From: Desulfospira sp963664655
GTDB lineage: Bacteria; Desulfobacterota; Desulfobacteria; Desulfobacterales; Desulfobacteraceae
Assembly (NCBI GenBank): GCA_963664655.2
Contig: OY761554.1
Span: forward strand, 310,001-374,000
Direction of reading: 5' to 3'
DNA: 64,000 nucleotides
A model generated the notes under the pieces. It was not told the origin of the DNA, ran no database searches, and saw only the letters and a list, made by a program, of their open reading frames with translations. Below are positions 42,187-52,800 of this stretch, one piece after another. Position numbers and translations under genes: made by a program. Numbering within the stretch: the stretch's first letter is position 1; every line of letters starts with the position of its first letter.

Positions 42187-42837
42187 TTAAGACTGAAGTG
42201 CCCCTTTGAGAAAAATCGCTACCGATTCTACCACATTCTGGGAAAACTCAACAGCAAAGATCTCTATTTTTGCTTCTTTAAGGAGCCGGCGAACCTGGGG
42301 AGGGCTGTAAAACATTTGCCAGAGCCCGAAAATCAGGGCATAAATCCGCAAATGAACCTTTCGCCACTGGCCCATGGTCAGGCCGGGAAACAGCCGGCTG
42401 GTCAACTGGCTGCGTTGATCCAGAATCTGGGCCAGCTGTATTTTCACATCCAGAACAGCCCCTTTTCCGGACTGCTCCCCCAACGCGCCGGTGGCCATGC
42501 CGCCCATCCGCAGCAGCAGCGGGTTTTCCACCACATACCGGGTGGTCACCCGGGCATATTGCTCCACACTGATGGTATCCGGACACCCTTCAAGTTCCTG
42601 TTCCACGGCCAGATGCCACTGCCTGAGCTGATGGATAAACAGATGAAGGATAATATCATCTTTGGTCTTAAAATACAGATAAACACTGCCTTTGGACAGG
42701 CCCGCCGTTTCGGCAATGACCGAAACTGTGGGAAACTGCCCGTCCCCGTTCTTATAAAGATCCCAGGCGGTTTTCAAAATTTTCTCTTTGCGCTTAAGCT
42801 TGTCTTTTTCTTTGATGGCACGTTTCTGCACGGGCAT
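42187..42837 (-). CDS. TetR/AcrR-family transcriptional regulator
   Basis: A 216-residue regulator. KRKEKILKTAWDLYKNGD then VSVIAETAGLSKGSVYLYFKTKDDIILHLF is the TetR helix-turn-helix. The C-terminal ligand domain has no recognised pocket. It is followed directly by the kinase-like gene. Three identical-type palindromes (TGACC-N3-GGTCA) about 220-290 bp upstream, over the promoter of a small exported protein, are its likely operators. Repeat DNA at 42945-43011 lies between the gene and those sites. A possible own promoter (TTGACG ... TATATT) is around 42888-42914, with poor spacing. Confidence 0.92.
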   Translation of the reverse strand: MPVQKRAIKEKDKLKRKEKILKTAWDLYKNGDGQFPTVSVIAETAGLSKGSVYLYFKTKDDIILHLFIHQLRQWHLAVEQELEGCPDTISVEQYARVTTRYVVENPLLLRMGGMATGALGEQSGKGAVLDVKIQLAQILDQRSQLTSRLFPGLTMGQWRKVHLRIYALIFGLWQMFYSPPQVRRLLKEAKIEIFAVEFSQNVVESVAIFLKGALQS

Positions 42838-42944
42838 GGCAAGGCCTTTCTCTTCTTTTGGGGTTATCGGCGGTAGTGGTGTTGGGCACTAATATACTAC
42901 CAAACCCTTCGTCAATACAATTGTTACGCCTATTAAAAAATAAC

Positions 42945-43011
42945 GGAGACCGGAAGAAAGGAGACCGGAGACCGGATCGCGCATCCTCAGGGGTCTCGCA
43001 TTCCGGTCTCC
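42945..43011. repeat. Short element with 11-bp inverted ends, related to family C
   Basis: GGAGACCGGAA at 42945-42955 is repeated exactly in inverse at 43001-43011 (TTCCGGTCTCC). The left part matches the start of family C (GGAGACCGGAGGAAGGGAGA). It sits between tetR and its presumed operators. Confidence 0.65.
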
Positions 43012-43057
43012 CTACATTATATTGAGAATTAAATGTGATATTCCAAACCCAGCCACA

Positions 43058-43129
43058 TGACCACGGGTCATTTCTTTCTTGACAACTGACCATCGGTCAC
43101 TTATATTGCACACAAATGACCGCTGGTCA
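43058..43129. promoter_or_regulatory. Three TGACC-N3-GGTCA operators
   Basis: Perfect 13-bp dyads lie at 43058-43070, 43087-43099 and 43117-43129, with centres 29 and 30 bp apart, that is about three helical turns. The middle one is entirely inside the spacer of the promoter at 43079-43107 and the third covers the expected transcription start. Such sites suit a TetR-type dimer; the adjacent tetR gene is the obvious candidate. Binding is inferred. Confidence 0.85.
43079..43107 (+). promoter_or_regulatory. Promoter of the small exported protein gene
   Basis: TTGACA (43079-43084) and TATATT (43102-43107) are exactly 17 nt apart. The start codon of the small protein is 73 nt downstream. The spacer is filled by the middle TGACC-N3-GGTCA operator, so occupation should block RNA polymerase. 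Confidence 0.85.
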
Positions 43130-43179
43130 GATAGTAAATGCCGGGAAACCGGCACAAAGGAACACCCCAAGGAGGTACC

Positions 43180-43425
43180 ATGATAAAAAAAAGTTTTGTG
43201 ATATGCTTAACCGTATTAGCCCTGGCCGGTTTTGGAACCGCACCCGCAGCCCAGGCCTTTGTTGAACCTGTTTCCCTGACCCTTATCTTAGGCACGGCCT
43301 TTGTCGGCATTGTTTCAGGGTCTGAAGCCGTTAAGCATGTGAAAGAAGAACAGGCAGCGGCAGACCAGAAAACCGAAAAACCCCAGGAGGTTCAAGCGGT
43401 CACCAGCATCACTCCCGGATCATAA
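43180..43425 (+). CDS. Small exported or membrane-anchored protein
   Basis: An 81-residue protein with an excellent AAGGAGGT ribosome site 4 nt before ATG 43180. A typical signal peptide (MIKKSFVICLTVLALAGFG...AQA) is followed by a hydrophobic stretch (VSLTLILGTAFVGIVSG), then a charged, Gln/Glu-rich tail of about 30 residues. I do not recognise a family. It is the only gene between three operators and a perfect terminator, and so is probably a single-gene target of the neighbouring TetR regulator. A role in envelope stress or solvent/fatty-acid tolerance would fit but is speculation. Confidence 0.85.
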   Translation: MIKKSFVICLTVLALAGFGTAPAAQAFVEPVSLTLILGTAFVGIVSGSEAVKHVKEEQAAADQKTEKPQEVQAVTSITPGS

Positions 43426-43433
43426 GAAAAACC

Positions 43434-43473
43434 AAAACCGGTGAAAGGGTGATGACATCCTTTCACCGGTTTT
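43434..43473 (+). terminator. Intrinsic terminator of the small-protein gene
   Basis: AAAACCGGTGAAAGG (43434-43448) pairs perfectly over 15 bp with CCTTTCACCGGTTTT (43459-43473), 8 nt after the stop codon. The stem ends in a TTTT run. It is also symmetrical, so it could work for leftward transcripts. Confidence 0.85.
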
Positions 43474-43591
43474 GCTTCGTATCTTACACCCTGATTTTTG
43501 TCAAAATTTGCGAAACAACGGATGTATTCTTTGCCGGTAAATTTACCAGTTGGATCTTTCCGTTTATATTCTATCTCAAATTTGATATGCC

Positions 43592-44083
43592 CTATTTTCT
43601 ATTGAACCTGGAAATTCCTAGCACACCAATTCCCAACAAAATTATAGTTGAGGGAATTGGTACAGATGAATAAGTCAAATCAACCTGGCCTATTATATAA
43701 TCGCCTCCACTTGAGGAGTTTTTGCTAAAGCTTATTAGATTTAATCCATCAATTAGCATTCCAGTCACATCAAAGGTTATATATTGCGGATTAGAAAAAT
43801 ATGCTTGATTAGCCATAAAATTCCCTGCAAGAGATCCATTAAAATAGACATTAACGTCAACATCCGGGCTGTTATAAAGGCCAAATTTAATATCTAAAGT
43901 TGCATCAAGAAAATTCGAAGGTGCCGCTGCATTTAATTCAACTTCAACACTGCCCGCACTGTCACTGATCTTAGTATTACCCAGATCCCCTGTCGACACA
44001 TTGACGATAGCGGCATCGCTTTTGCTCATCAAACCTACAGATAACAATGTAAATAATAACCCAATTAGAATTTTTTTTCTCAT
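43592..44083 (-). CDS. Secreted protein with PEP-CTERM-like sorting signal
   Basis: A 163-residue protein. It has a signal peptide (KKILIGLLFTLLSVGLMSKSDA), a beta-rich region with many N, S and D residues, and a C-terminal tripartite tail: VPIPSTIILLGIGVLG, then RFNRK. This is the VPIP variant of the PEP-CTERM signal, recognised by exosortase, which cuts and anchors proteins at the envelope. No exosortase gene is in the window. Codon use and base composition are more AT-rich than the neighbours, which hints at transfer. AGGAG lies before ATG 44083. The binding function of the body is unknown. Confidence 0.85.
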   Translation of the reverse strand: MRKKILIGLLFTLLSVGLMSKSDAAIVNVSTGDLGNTKISDSAGSVEVELNAAAPSNFLDATLDIKFGLYNSPDVDVNVYFNGSLAGNFMANQAYFSNPQYITFDVTGMLIDGLNLISFSKNSSSGGDYIIGQVDLTYSSVPIPSTIILLGIGVLGISRFNRK

Positions 44084-44199
44084 AACATACTCCTATAATG
44101 TTGATGTCACTAATAAATGAAATGGTACACATTGATGACTGTTAACGCATTCTTTATGATAATAAATCCGTTTTTTACGTTGCAGGCAGCCAGCGGCGG

Positions 44200-46827
44200 T
44201 CACTGGGATTCAACGGTACAGCCAAAATAAACCCGGACCAGCAGCAGATCCCACTGGTTGATTTGCCCATCCCTGGTGAGGTCTCCGCCGGCCCCCGGGG
44301 CTAACCCGGTAAGGCCCATCAGTCCGCTGAAAATGGCCACATCCTTTCCGTCCACATCCCCGTCATTGTCCAGATCGGCATCTGAACTGCACGGAAAATC
44401 CGGGGAATACCCATAGACCCGGGTAAACCATTCCAGGTCTTTGGCGTCAACCGCCCCGTCTGAATTAAAATCGGCCCGGTCTATCATACCGGCATCCACA
44501 ATGGAGCCGGTTAAAATACCCATGAGCAGCGAAAGGTCCTGGCCGTCAATATCCCAATCCTGATCCAGGTCCCCGTACCGTGGCGGGTAGAAGGGCCGGT
44601 CGCTGCTGTCGGCCGGGTTAAAGCCGGTATGGTATTCTTCGCCGTCCCCGTATCCGTCCTTGTCGCTGTCCGTATCAAAGGGATCGGTGCCCTTGTCGAT
44701 TTCCAGGAAATTGCTCAGGCCGTCATTATCCTCGTCACCCGAAGCGGTAAAGGTGGCAAATGACCACACCGGCCCTTCAGCCTGAGCCCCGTGGCTGTCC
44801 GTTGCAATGATCCGCCAGAAATAGGTGGTGCCGAACAGCAGCTGGCCGGGCTCATAGATTTCAATGTCCAGGGTGGCCAGGGATTCAAGGGCCGCTTCAC
44901 TCATCCCCATCAGGACCTCGTACTCAACCTCATCCTCATCCGGATCTCCGCCGGTCCACAGCAGTGTCAGATCTACCGATACATTTTCGGCGTCATCCTC
45001 GGGTTCCGGATAAGAGGGCACGTCCGGGGCCGCATTCTCGGCCGGGTCGGTATTATAAAGATATTCATCCAGATCCGTTATTCCGTCACCGTCATAATCA
45101 CCGGTGCCGTCACGGCCCAGGGTGCCGAAATGATCAAGCTCCCACTGGTCGTCCATGCCGTCCCCGTCTGAATCCATTTCAGAATAGATCACCAGGGTGG
45201 CGGTCCGGGAATGGGTTAATTCGCCGTCCGAGGCCGTGAACGTCACGGTATAGGATCCGGCCTGGCCGGTTGCCGGGGTCCAGTCAAACAGCCCCTCCCC
45301 GTCACCTTTGTCCTGAAAAGAGGCCCCGGCCGGCAGGGTGGACGTTGACAAAGATGGAATGGTGCCGTTGGGGTCACTGGCCTCAACAATAAACGACAGC
45401 TGCCGTTTTTCGGTGCGATTCTTGTCCGGGATGTACTGAAGCACCGGGGCCTGGGCCAGCACTGCCGGATCTTCAAACACGATGGTGTAATGGGTTTCAT
45501 CGGGCACATTGGTGTCAAACAGGTAAAAATGATACTCCCAGGAGCTGTTCTTTTCCCGGGTCTTGCACAGCCAGACATTGTCTTCGGGCATGGTTTTACC
45601 GTCGGAACGGGTGGCGGACAGGATCTCCTTGGTGCCGGACAGGGGGTCTGTGAATTTGACCAGCATGGGGCCGTCCGTGGCCGGTGCGGTCACGATGTAA
45701 GTGGCCTGGGTGCCGCTGGTCCCGCTTTTCGTCATCGAAGTTGAGGCGGCGTTGCTCTGGTCGGTTACGCCGGTCTGGCCCACATTGTCTGATTCGTAGA
45801 CAACATAATCATTGTCGGTGGGGTCTGCGGTTTCCAGGGCCAGAAAATCCCGGATCTCATCCCGGCCATCCAGGTCCACCAGCACATCATGGACCAGAAA
45901 ATGGGTATTGGCCGCTGACACCAGAGAGGTCAGCTCCCCGCCCAGCTCATCGGAGTGGGTATATTCAGCCGTGAATTCCACAAATTCCCCGTAAAGGGAA
46001 CAGGTCATGATCCACCGGGCCGTGCCGGCCTCATCGGGATTAATATCGCCAAAGTCCGCCAGCAGGCTTGCGCTCTCTTCCTGCCCGTTCACTTCACTGC
46101 CCTGGATATAAAAATTGATCAAAAGGCCATGCTCGTTTTCCACGATCTTGGGCTGGGCCGATTCAATGGCCAGGGAATGGGCGGTTCCATCGCCCGTGTT
46201 GCTCACCCGGACCCCTAAGGAAAAGGGGATCTCTGCCTCGATTTCGTCGGTAAAGGGATCATCGGCGTAAACATAATGGGGGATAAAATAATCCAGAATG
46301 AGGTCCGGCAGCGGCTTAACATAGATATAATCCGGGGACACCTCGGTCACATGCTCTTCTCCGCCAATGGTGTAGGTCAGGGTTGCCCCCACATAATAGA
46401 GGGCTCCCGATTCAAAGCCGTTGCTTGCCCCCCGGGCCGGGATAATCAGCCAGTGGATATCGGCCACGGTATCCGCCGCCACAATGCCGGTCCCATCCAC
46501 GTCATCTATGTTGCTCTTGGTATCCACCCGGATGAAAAACAGGGCATTATCATCCTTGGGATCTGATGAGGCATCCACACGGTTGCCGTCTTCATCGGCA
46601 AAGGAAACTTCGATTTTAACATCTTCCAGCGCCACAAAGGTCAGGCCGTTGGTGATCCTCATGTGGGCATCAAAGGCCTGGCGCTCCAGGGTCAGTTCCT
46701 GGTCAATCTGGATTTTTACCCGGGCACAGACCGATTCCTCCCCCATGGCGGTGAAAGGGAAAAACAATCCCGCGGCGGCCAGCACCACCATCATCACAAC
46801 TTTGGCAATATATCCATTCTTCTTCAT
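44200..46827 (-). CDS. Secreted Ig-like/dockerin-type calcium-binding protein
   Basis: An 875-residue exported protein (signal peptide about 1-30). The first 480 residues are beta-rich and unassigned. Then comes an Ig-like domain (ASDPNGTIPSLS...GSYTVTFTASDGE), thrombospondin-3-like Ca loops (DSDGDGMDDQWE; DYDGDGITDLDEY), an FN3-like domain (PDVPSYPEPEDDAENVSVDL), more Ca loops, and a C-terminal part with four dockerin-like loops (DLDQDWDIDGQDL; DFNSDGAVDAKDL; DLDNDGDVDGKDV; DLTRDGQINQWDL). Dockerin pairs can bind cohesins; no cohesin is recognised in the window. It lies 63 nt after the giant YD-repeat gene and is probably in one operon with it. Confidence 0.85.
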   Translation of the reverse strand: MKKNGYIAKVVMMVVLAAAGLFFPFTAMGEESVCARVKIQIDQELTLERQAFDAHMRITNGLTFVALEDVKIEVSFADEDGNRVDASSDPKDDNALFFIRVDTKSNIDDVDGTGIVAADTVADIHWLIIPARGASNGFESGALYYVGATLTYTIGGEEHVTEVSPDYIYVKPLPDLILDYFIPHYVYADDPFTDEIEAEIPFSLGVRVSNTGDGTAHSLAIESAQPKIVENEHGLLINFYIQGSEVNGQEESASLLADFGDINPDEAGTARWIMTCSLYGEFVEFTAEYTHSDELGGELTSLVSAANTHFLVHDVLVDLDGRDEIRDFLALETADPTDNDYVVYESDNVGQTGVTDQSNAASTSMTKSGTSGTQATYIVTAPATDGPMLVKFTDPLSGTKEILSATRSDGKTMPEDNVWLCKTREKNSSWEYHFYLFDTNVPDETHYTIVFEDPAVLAQAPVLQYIPDKNRTEKRQLSFIVEASDPNGTIPSLSTSTLPAGASFQDKGDGEGLFDWTPATGQAGSYTVTFTASDGELTHSRTATLVIYSEMDSDGDGMDDQWELDHFGTLGRDGTGDYDGDGITDLDEYLYNTDPAENAAPDVPSYPEPEDDAENVSVDLTLLWTGGDPDEDEVEYEVLMGMSEAALESLATLDIEIYEPGQLLFGTTYFWRIIATDSHGAQAEGPVWSFATFTASGDEDNDGLSNFLEIDKGTDPFDTDSDKDGYGDGEEYHTGFNPADSSDRPFYPPRYGDLDQDWDIDGQDLSLLMGILTGSIVDAGMIDRADFNSDGAVDAKDLEWFTRVYGYSPDFPCSSDADLDNDGDVDGKDVAIFSGLMGLTGLAPGAGGDLTRDGQINQWDLLLVRVYFGCTVESQ

Positions 46828-46890
46828 TGTTCTTCCCCAGCCTGTTGTCCCAGTCTATATTTTTTCAAATCGCCGCCCGCCATGTATCCG

Positions 46891-49800
46891 TTAGAATGAA
46901 ACACTGGCACATCCCCCGGCAGAACAGGACAAGGCCCCTAAATCCACACTGCCGTCAAATCCAAGGATCGTTCCTGTCGCGCAGTTGCCGGTCACATTTG
47001 AAGGTGGAAAAGGCCTTAAAGGAATGTCCACCGAGCAGCTGACCGGGCCGAAATTACATGAGCCGTACAATTTGGCCGATCCTTCGGCTTCCTTTGGACA
47101 GCATGTGGTCTTCCCGACACCCATCAGCGGCCGCCATCCCGGACCGGCGATACCCACACAGGCAGCGATACACGCCTCAATGGTAATGACCTCATCCATT
47201 TGCATGGTTTCACAATCACAGCACTCTTTGGCTTCAAGTTTTCCGCTGATCTCAAAACCGGCCAGCCCCATGACCGGCATACACCCGGTAGATCCTTGAA
47301 AACCGGCACCGACACTTCTCGTGCCAAAGGGATCGATTTTATTGCCGGGGTTGGCATCGGCATACACATAATAGTTGATGTCAATATCCGAAAAAGCACC
47401 AAAACAGGTTTTGCCGGCCCGGTAATTTCCGGCCGCCGGACGGTTCCCCAATCCCAGCGGGTCCGGCTGCAGATACCGGCCGGATGCCGGATCATAATGC
47501 CTGAAATAATTGTAATGCAGCCCGGACTCTTCATCCCGGTACTGCCCGGGCAGCCGCAGCGGATTGGCAATGGTGGAACTTTCATCCACCCGGGCCGTTC
47601 CATAGACATCATAATTGGCTGACCACACCGTTGTCCCGTTGATATCCGTCATCTTGACGGGTTTTCCAATCCGGTCGGTATGATAGAAATAGCCGTCATT
47701 GCCTGTTCTCATAAAGACAGGGTCATAACCGTTCATGGTCCCGGGAACATAGCCATAGGTGCGGATCAGATTGCCGCTGTCATCACATTCTCCCACCAGC
47801 CCTTCATCGGCATAGATGAAATAGGTGTTTACCCCGCCGACCTCTTTGCTGATGCGCCGGCCAAAAGGATCATAGCCGTATGCGGCAATCTCACCGGCTG
47901 AATCGGATTGAATCCTGATCAATCTGTTTTCATGATCATAAGTGTAGTAAAATGTATCTGCGGCGGTTTCTTTTGAGGCCACATTTCCATTGGCGTCATA
48001 GGCATAGGCGGCATCGTCACCGGCTGTGAGCTGGTCATCGGCATTATAGGTCCAGGTTCCCGGCGACATCCGGTTGTTCATGTCATCAAAGGTATATTCA
48101 GTGGTTCCTTCGGCGGAATCATCCACCCGGACCAGGCGATACAGGTCATCATACGCATAGGAAACCGTTCCCCCCAATGAGGACATGGCCGTCACATTGG
48201 CCCGGTTATCCAATTCATAGCCAAGATCCATCACCGCCGCGCCGCCCGGGTCTTTGGCCGTAATGGACTTGACCTGGTTGAAGGCATCGTATTCAAATTC
48301 TTTCAGGGTTCCTCCCGGCAGCAGGATGCCCGCGGGGTTGGACCATTCATAGGCGTTGTAAGAGACAATCCCTAGATCCGGAATAGCGATGGTGCTGATC
48401 CGGTTGTCTTTGGTATGGGTGTAGTCAACCGTTATTCCGTCGGGGCCGGTAAAGCTTTTAACCAGTCCGTTGCCGTAATACTCATAAGCTAAGGTCCTGG
48501 TAAAAGAATCGTAATTTACTGTTTCACCGGTTTTGCGATGGGCCTGGTCATATGTAAATACGGCTGACACTGTTCCGTCATCATAACCGGTCATGTTGCC
48601 GCCCATATCCCAGGTAAAGGCCACGGTTTTTACCGGATCAGTTTCACCGGCATTGATATAGCGGATGGCCACCAGTTTATTGACGGCATTGTACTCATAT
48701 GCCGTCACCTGTCCTTTGGCATCGGTCCGGCTTGCCAAATTCCCGTTCCCATCATAGGTATACGCCGTTTCCTGCCCGCCAGGCCGGATTTCCTTAACCA
48801 GCCGGCTGTTCAGGTCGTATTCAAAGGTGGTGGTATGGCCGTTGGCATCGGTTAAACCGGTCATGTTATGTTGTTCATCATAGGCATAGGTGATACTGGT
48901 CCCGCCGGGCCGGGTTTCCTTAACCTTTCTTCCCACAGCGTCATATTCATAGCTGGTGGTCAGGCCGTTCATGTCGGTTACGGCAGTGACATTGCCCATC
49001 TCATCATACTCGGTGGTCCGCTCCCTTTCGGCGGTGCCGTCAAAGGGTTCATACCGGTCCCTTATTTTCCGGCCCAGGCGGTCATAATCCTGGCCCACTT
49101 CCATGGTGGGATACTGTATCACTGACGGTTCTCCGGTTCCCGCCCCGGAACAGGCCGGGCAGCCCGCCGCCGAATCCTGGTCATATTCAAAGGTGACCTG
49201 CTTTCCGGCAGAGGTGCCTTTGGAAATCAGCCGGCCCAAATTGTCATACCCGAAAACCAGATAGCTGCCCTCAGCATCGGTCTGCTGGAGGACCTTGCCC
49301 TCGAAATCGCGCTGATAAACGGTTTCGTTCCCCAAAGGATCGGTCTGCTTGACCAGCCGGTCCTTGGCGTCATAGGCAAACTGATACACACCGCCCAGGG
49401 CATCGGTCTGCGTTGTCCGATTGCCCACGGCATCGTATGTATAGGCAATCACATTAGGCTCGGATTCATCTTCCGAAGGGCCGGTTTCTTTGATCAAATT
49501 GCCGGCCGCATCATATTCATACGCCCAGGTATTTCCCCGGGGATCGGTTTTGGCCAGCGGCATGCCAAGATAATTGTAGGTGGTGGAGGTGGCATGGCCT
49601 TCCGGATCAGTGCTTGAGGTCATATTCCCGTATTGATCGTATGCCATTTCGATGACGCTGTCCGGCACGCTCTCATCGCCCATCACAGTGGTTTGTTTTA
49701 ACTCATTGCCGTATTCGTCATAGGTGAACTCGTGGATGATTTCGTCATCGGTTCCCGGGGCCTGGACCTGCCGGATCAGGTTCCTGTCGTCATCATATTC

Positions 49801-52800
49801 ATAGGTGACCACGGTGCCGTTCTTTTTGACCCGCCTGACTTTTAACTTGGTGTCCGGGTCATATTCGGTTTCTTCCACAGCCCCGTCAGGATAGGTCTTT
49901 TTGATCAGCTGGTGCCATTCATCAAATTCATAGATGGTTTTGTATCCCCGTTCATCGGTTTTGATCCGCTTGCGGTTCCCGTAACCATTTTCTTCAATGG
50001 TGGTCCCGTTGAGGTCTGTCCGGGTCACCCGTCCGAGTTCATCGTACCAGATTTCCTTTACCCGGCCGTTGGGGTAGGTCACCATGGTATAAATCTCATT
50101 CTGGGCCTCGTTCTGGGCATAGCTGTAGGATGTCCGGTTGCCGTTGGCGTCAACAATGGCCGAGATCCAGCCAAAGGTATTGTATTCCATTTGGGTGGTC
50201 CGCCCGGCCGGGTCGGTTTTTGAAATCATCCGCCCGGTTTCATCATAGGCATACTGGAATGTATGCCCCAGCACATCCGTCACCTGGGTGAGCCGGCTGT
50301 CGGCATCATACGCATAAGAGACCTGCCGGCCGTAACCGTCTTCAACCAGTTTCACCTGTCCTTCTGGGGTATAGTCATAAAAGAGAACGGCCATTCCCTG
50401 GTTGTCTTCAATATGGGAAAGCCGGTCCGGATCACTGCTGTCATACACATAGGTAAAATGGGTCTGGTCATGCTTTCCCCTGGTTTTAACCCTTCCCTCA
50501 AGATCATAACGGATCCAGTTTTCAAGCTTATCTTTCCATAAAAATCCGTTTTCGTCCCTGAAGATATGTTTGACCTTATTAAAGGTGTAGACGGTTCCCA
50601 GGGTGTCGGCTTTTTCGTATTTTACCCCGTCTTTTGAAATGGTGTAGGGAATGGAAGCGTTGACTGAATCATAATTGAGCCCCAGCACCGACCCCACATT
50701 CTTAAAGTGCCATTCCTGGTCATAGTAATACCGGCGGACCGCCAGGGTCTCCCCTGGAATTTTTAAAAACAGATCAACCTCATCATCCTCATAATCACCG
50801 CTCATCAGGTTCACATAACTGGCCACTTCATCTCTGGCAAATTCTTTGCAGCACTCGTCATCCACTTCGCACACCGCAACGATACGGCAGATCACCCCTT
50901 CAAAAGTGGATTCCTCCGGGGTGTAATTGCTGTCAAAGCCGGTAATGGTGATCCCTGATCCACCGGTGCTGTCACCGGGATCTGCCGCAAAATTAAAGCA
51001 GTCCCCGTTGATAGAGACAAACCGCACACACCGGACTTCTTCCCAGACACTGCCATTGGAACATTCAAACAGATACCACAGGCAGGATTCATCCCCGTAG
51101 CTGAAACAGTCTCCCCCGGCACCGCCGTCAGCACCCGTGAGACGGGCAAGACAGGTGACCCGGTAGGGAACGGTAATGGATTCCTTGGCTTCGATGGTGT
51201 CCGGAATATCGGATAAAAGCTCATATTTAAAATACTCGTTGTCCTCAGGCAAAGAGAACTCAATCTCCTGGGCCCGGATCAGCCCGTAATTGGTGAACCG
51301 GATTTCACCGGTCAGCACATCGCCGGGGTCCATGTCCGGCAGGGTAATGGACGCGGGCTCGGCGATGACAACGGCTGCCGGCACATCGGTCTCGTAGGTG
51401 GCGCTTAACACCACCTCGTATTTGTCTTCAATACGGGTCTCCACCACGGACCACTCCACGCTGACCAGGTTGTACCCCATGAACACATCTTCGGTGGCGG
51501 TAATGTCCGGCTTGATCCAGACCCGCCCAATCACCTGGTCATGGTTATCCGCGGTCAGGCGGTATTTGTACCGGCCTGTGGGAAGGTCTGAAAAGGTAAG
51601 TTCACCGTACTGGTCGGTTTGACCGCTGTAGGTCTGGCTTGTATCGGCTTCATACTCCAAGGTCAGGTTTGCACCGGCAAGCCCCTGGATCACCTCGTTG
51701 TTCTCATCTTTGGTGCCGGTATAGATATCCGACACCTTGAACAGGATATTGCCCATGCCGGAATCAGACACGGTCACCCGGACGGGAATATTGACCGTGG
51801 TGTAATTGGTGCTTGCGACCCTGACGTAAAAGTCATAGGTTCCTTCAGCGGCGCTGCCTTCCAATGGCGCAAACACAACGGACAAATCAATGCTTTGACC
51901 GACATCCACGGCATCCACCCCTGAGGGCAGGTTCAGCAGTGCCCAGTCCGGCGCCCCGGTATCGTCCTTTGCAACCAGTTCAATGGACACCCCAGAAAGC
52001 CGGATAAACCCCTGGTTTTCAAGGCTTAAGGGTTCGGTCACACGGTCATCCAGGGCCACCCCGGTCTCAATGACGCTGGGGGTACAGGCCAGTATGGGAC
52101 CGGCATCGGTGAGCCCGATATCCACGGCAAGGGTTCCTAAATCCCCGTCCGGCTGCTCATCGCTGACCAGCGCAAGGGTCAAAGACAAGTTCTCATCGGC
52201 CGTGTTATCGGCCCACAGGCGGATGGTGACGGTCCCGGTTTCCCCGGCACCAAGGTTTGAAAGCCCTTCACCCGTATCCACATGAATGCCCTGGGGCAGG
52301 TCTGATGCTTCAAATCCCAGGTTGGTTGCCCTAGCGGCGGCCTGTCCTGCGGTAAGGGTAACCACGATATCCCGGGTATAATTTCTGGCCATGGTCAGGT
52401 CACAGCCGGCCGGTGTAAAGGTGATCCGGGCGGTGTCTGGATCCGCAATGGTGAAACTGCCCTGAACAGGGCGGTCCCTTAAATCCGGATGGATGGCACA
52501 AACCTGGTATTCGCCGTATTCACCTTTAACGGGTTCAAAGGGATAGGAGAAGCGGCCGTCACTGCCGGTAAACACATCAACGATTCGCTCAAACCCGTCC
52601 AGGGCAATGACCAGGGTTAAGGGGACCTCGGCCAGGGCCGCCCCGTCGTTTCTGTCCACGGCCTGGCCAGTGATCACGATATCCTGGTCACCGGCAGATT
52701 CATCGGGGTCAATGTTTAACAGTGCACCGGTATAGGCCGTATCCACCAGGGTGATATCCCTGCTGGTTTGAAGCCCGTCCATTTCCACGGCCTGATCTTG

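Noticed and set aside
42316..42876. A 186-codon open frame opposite the TetR gene
   Set aside because: The TetR helix-turn-helix on the minus strand is clear; the plus-strand product shows only biased composition.
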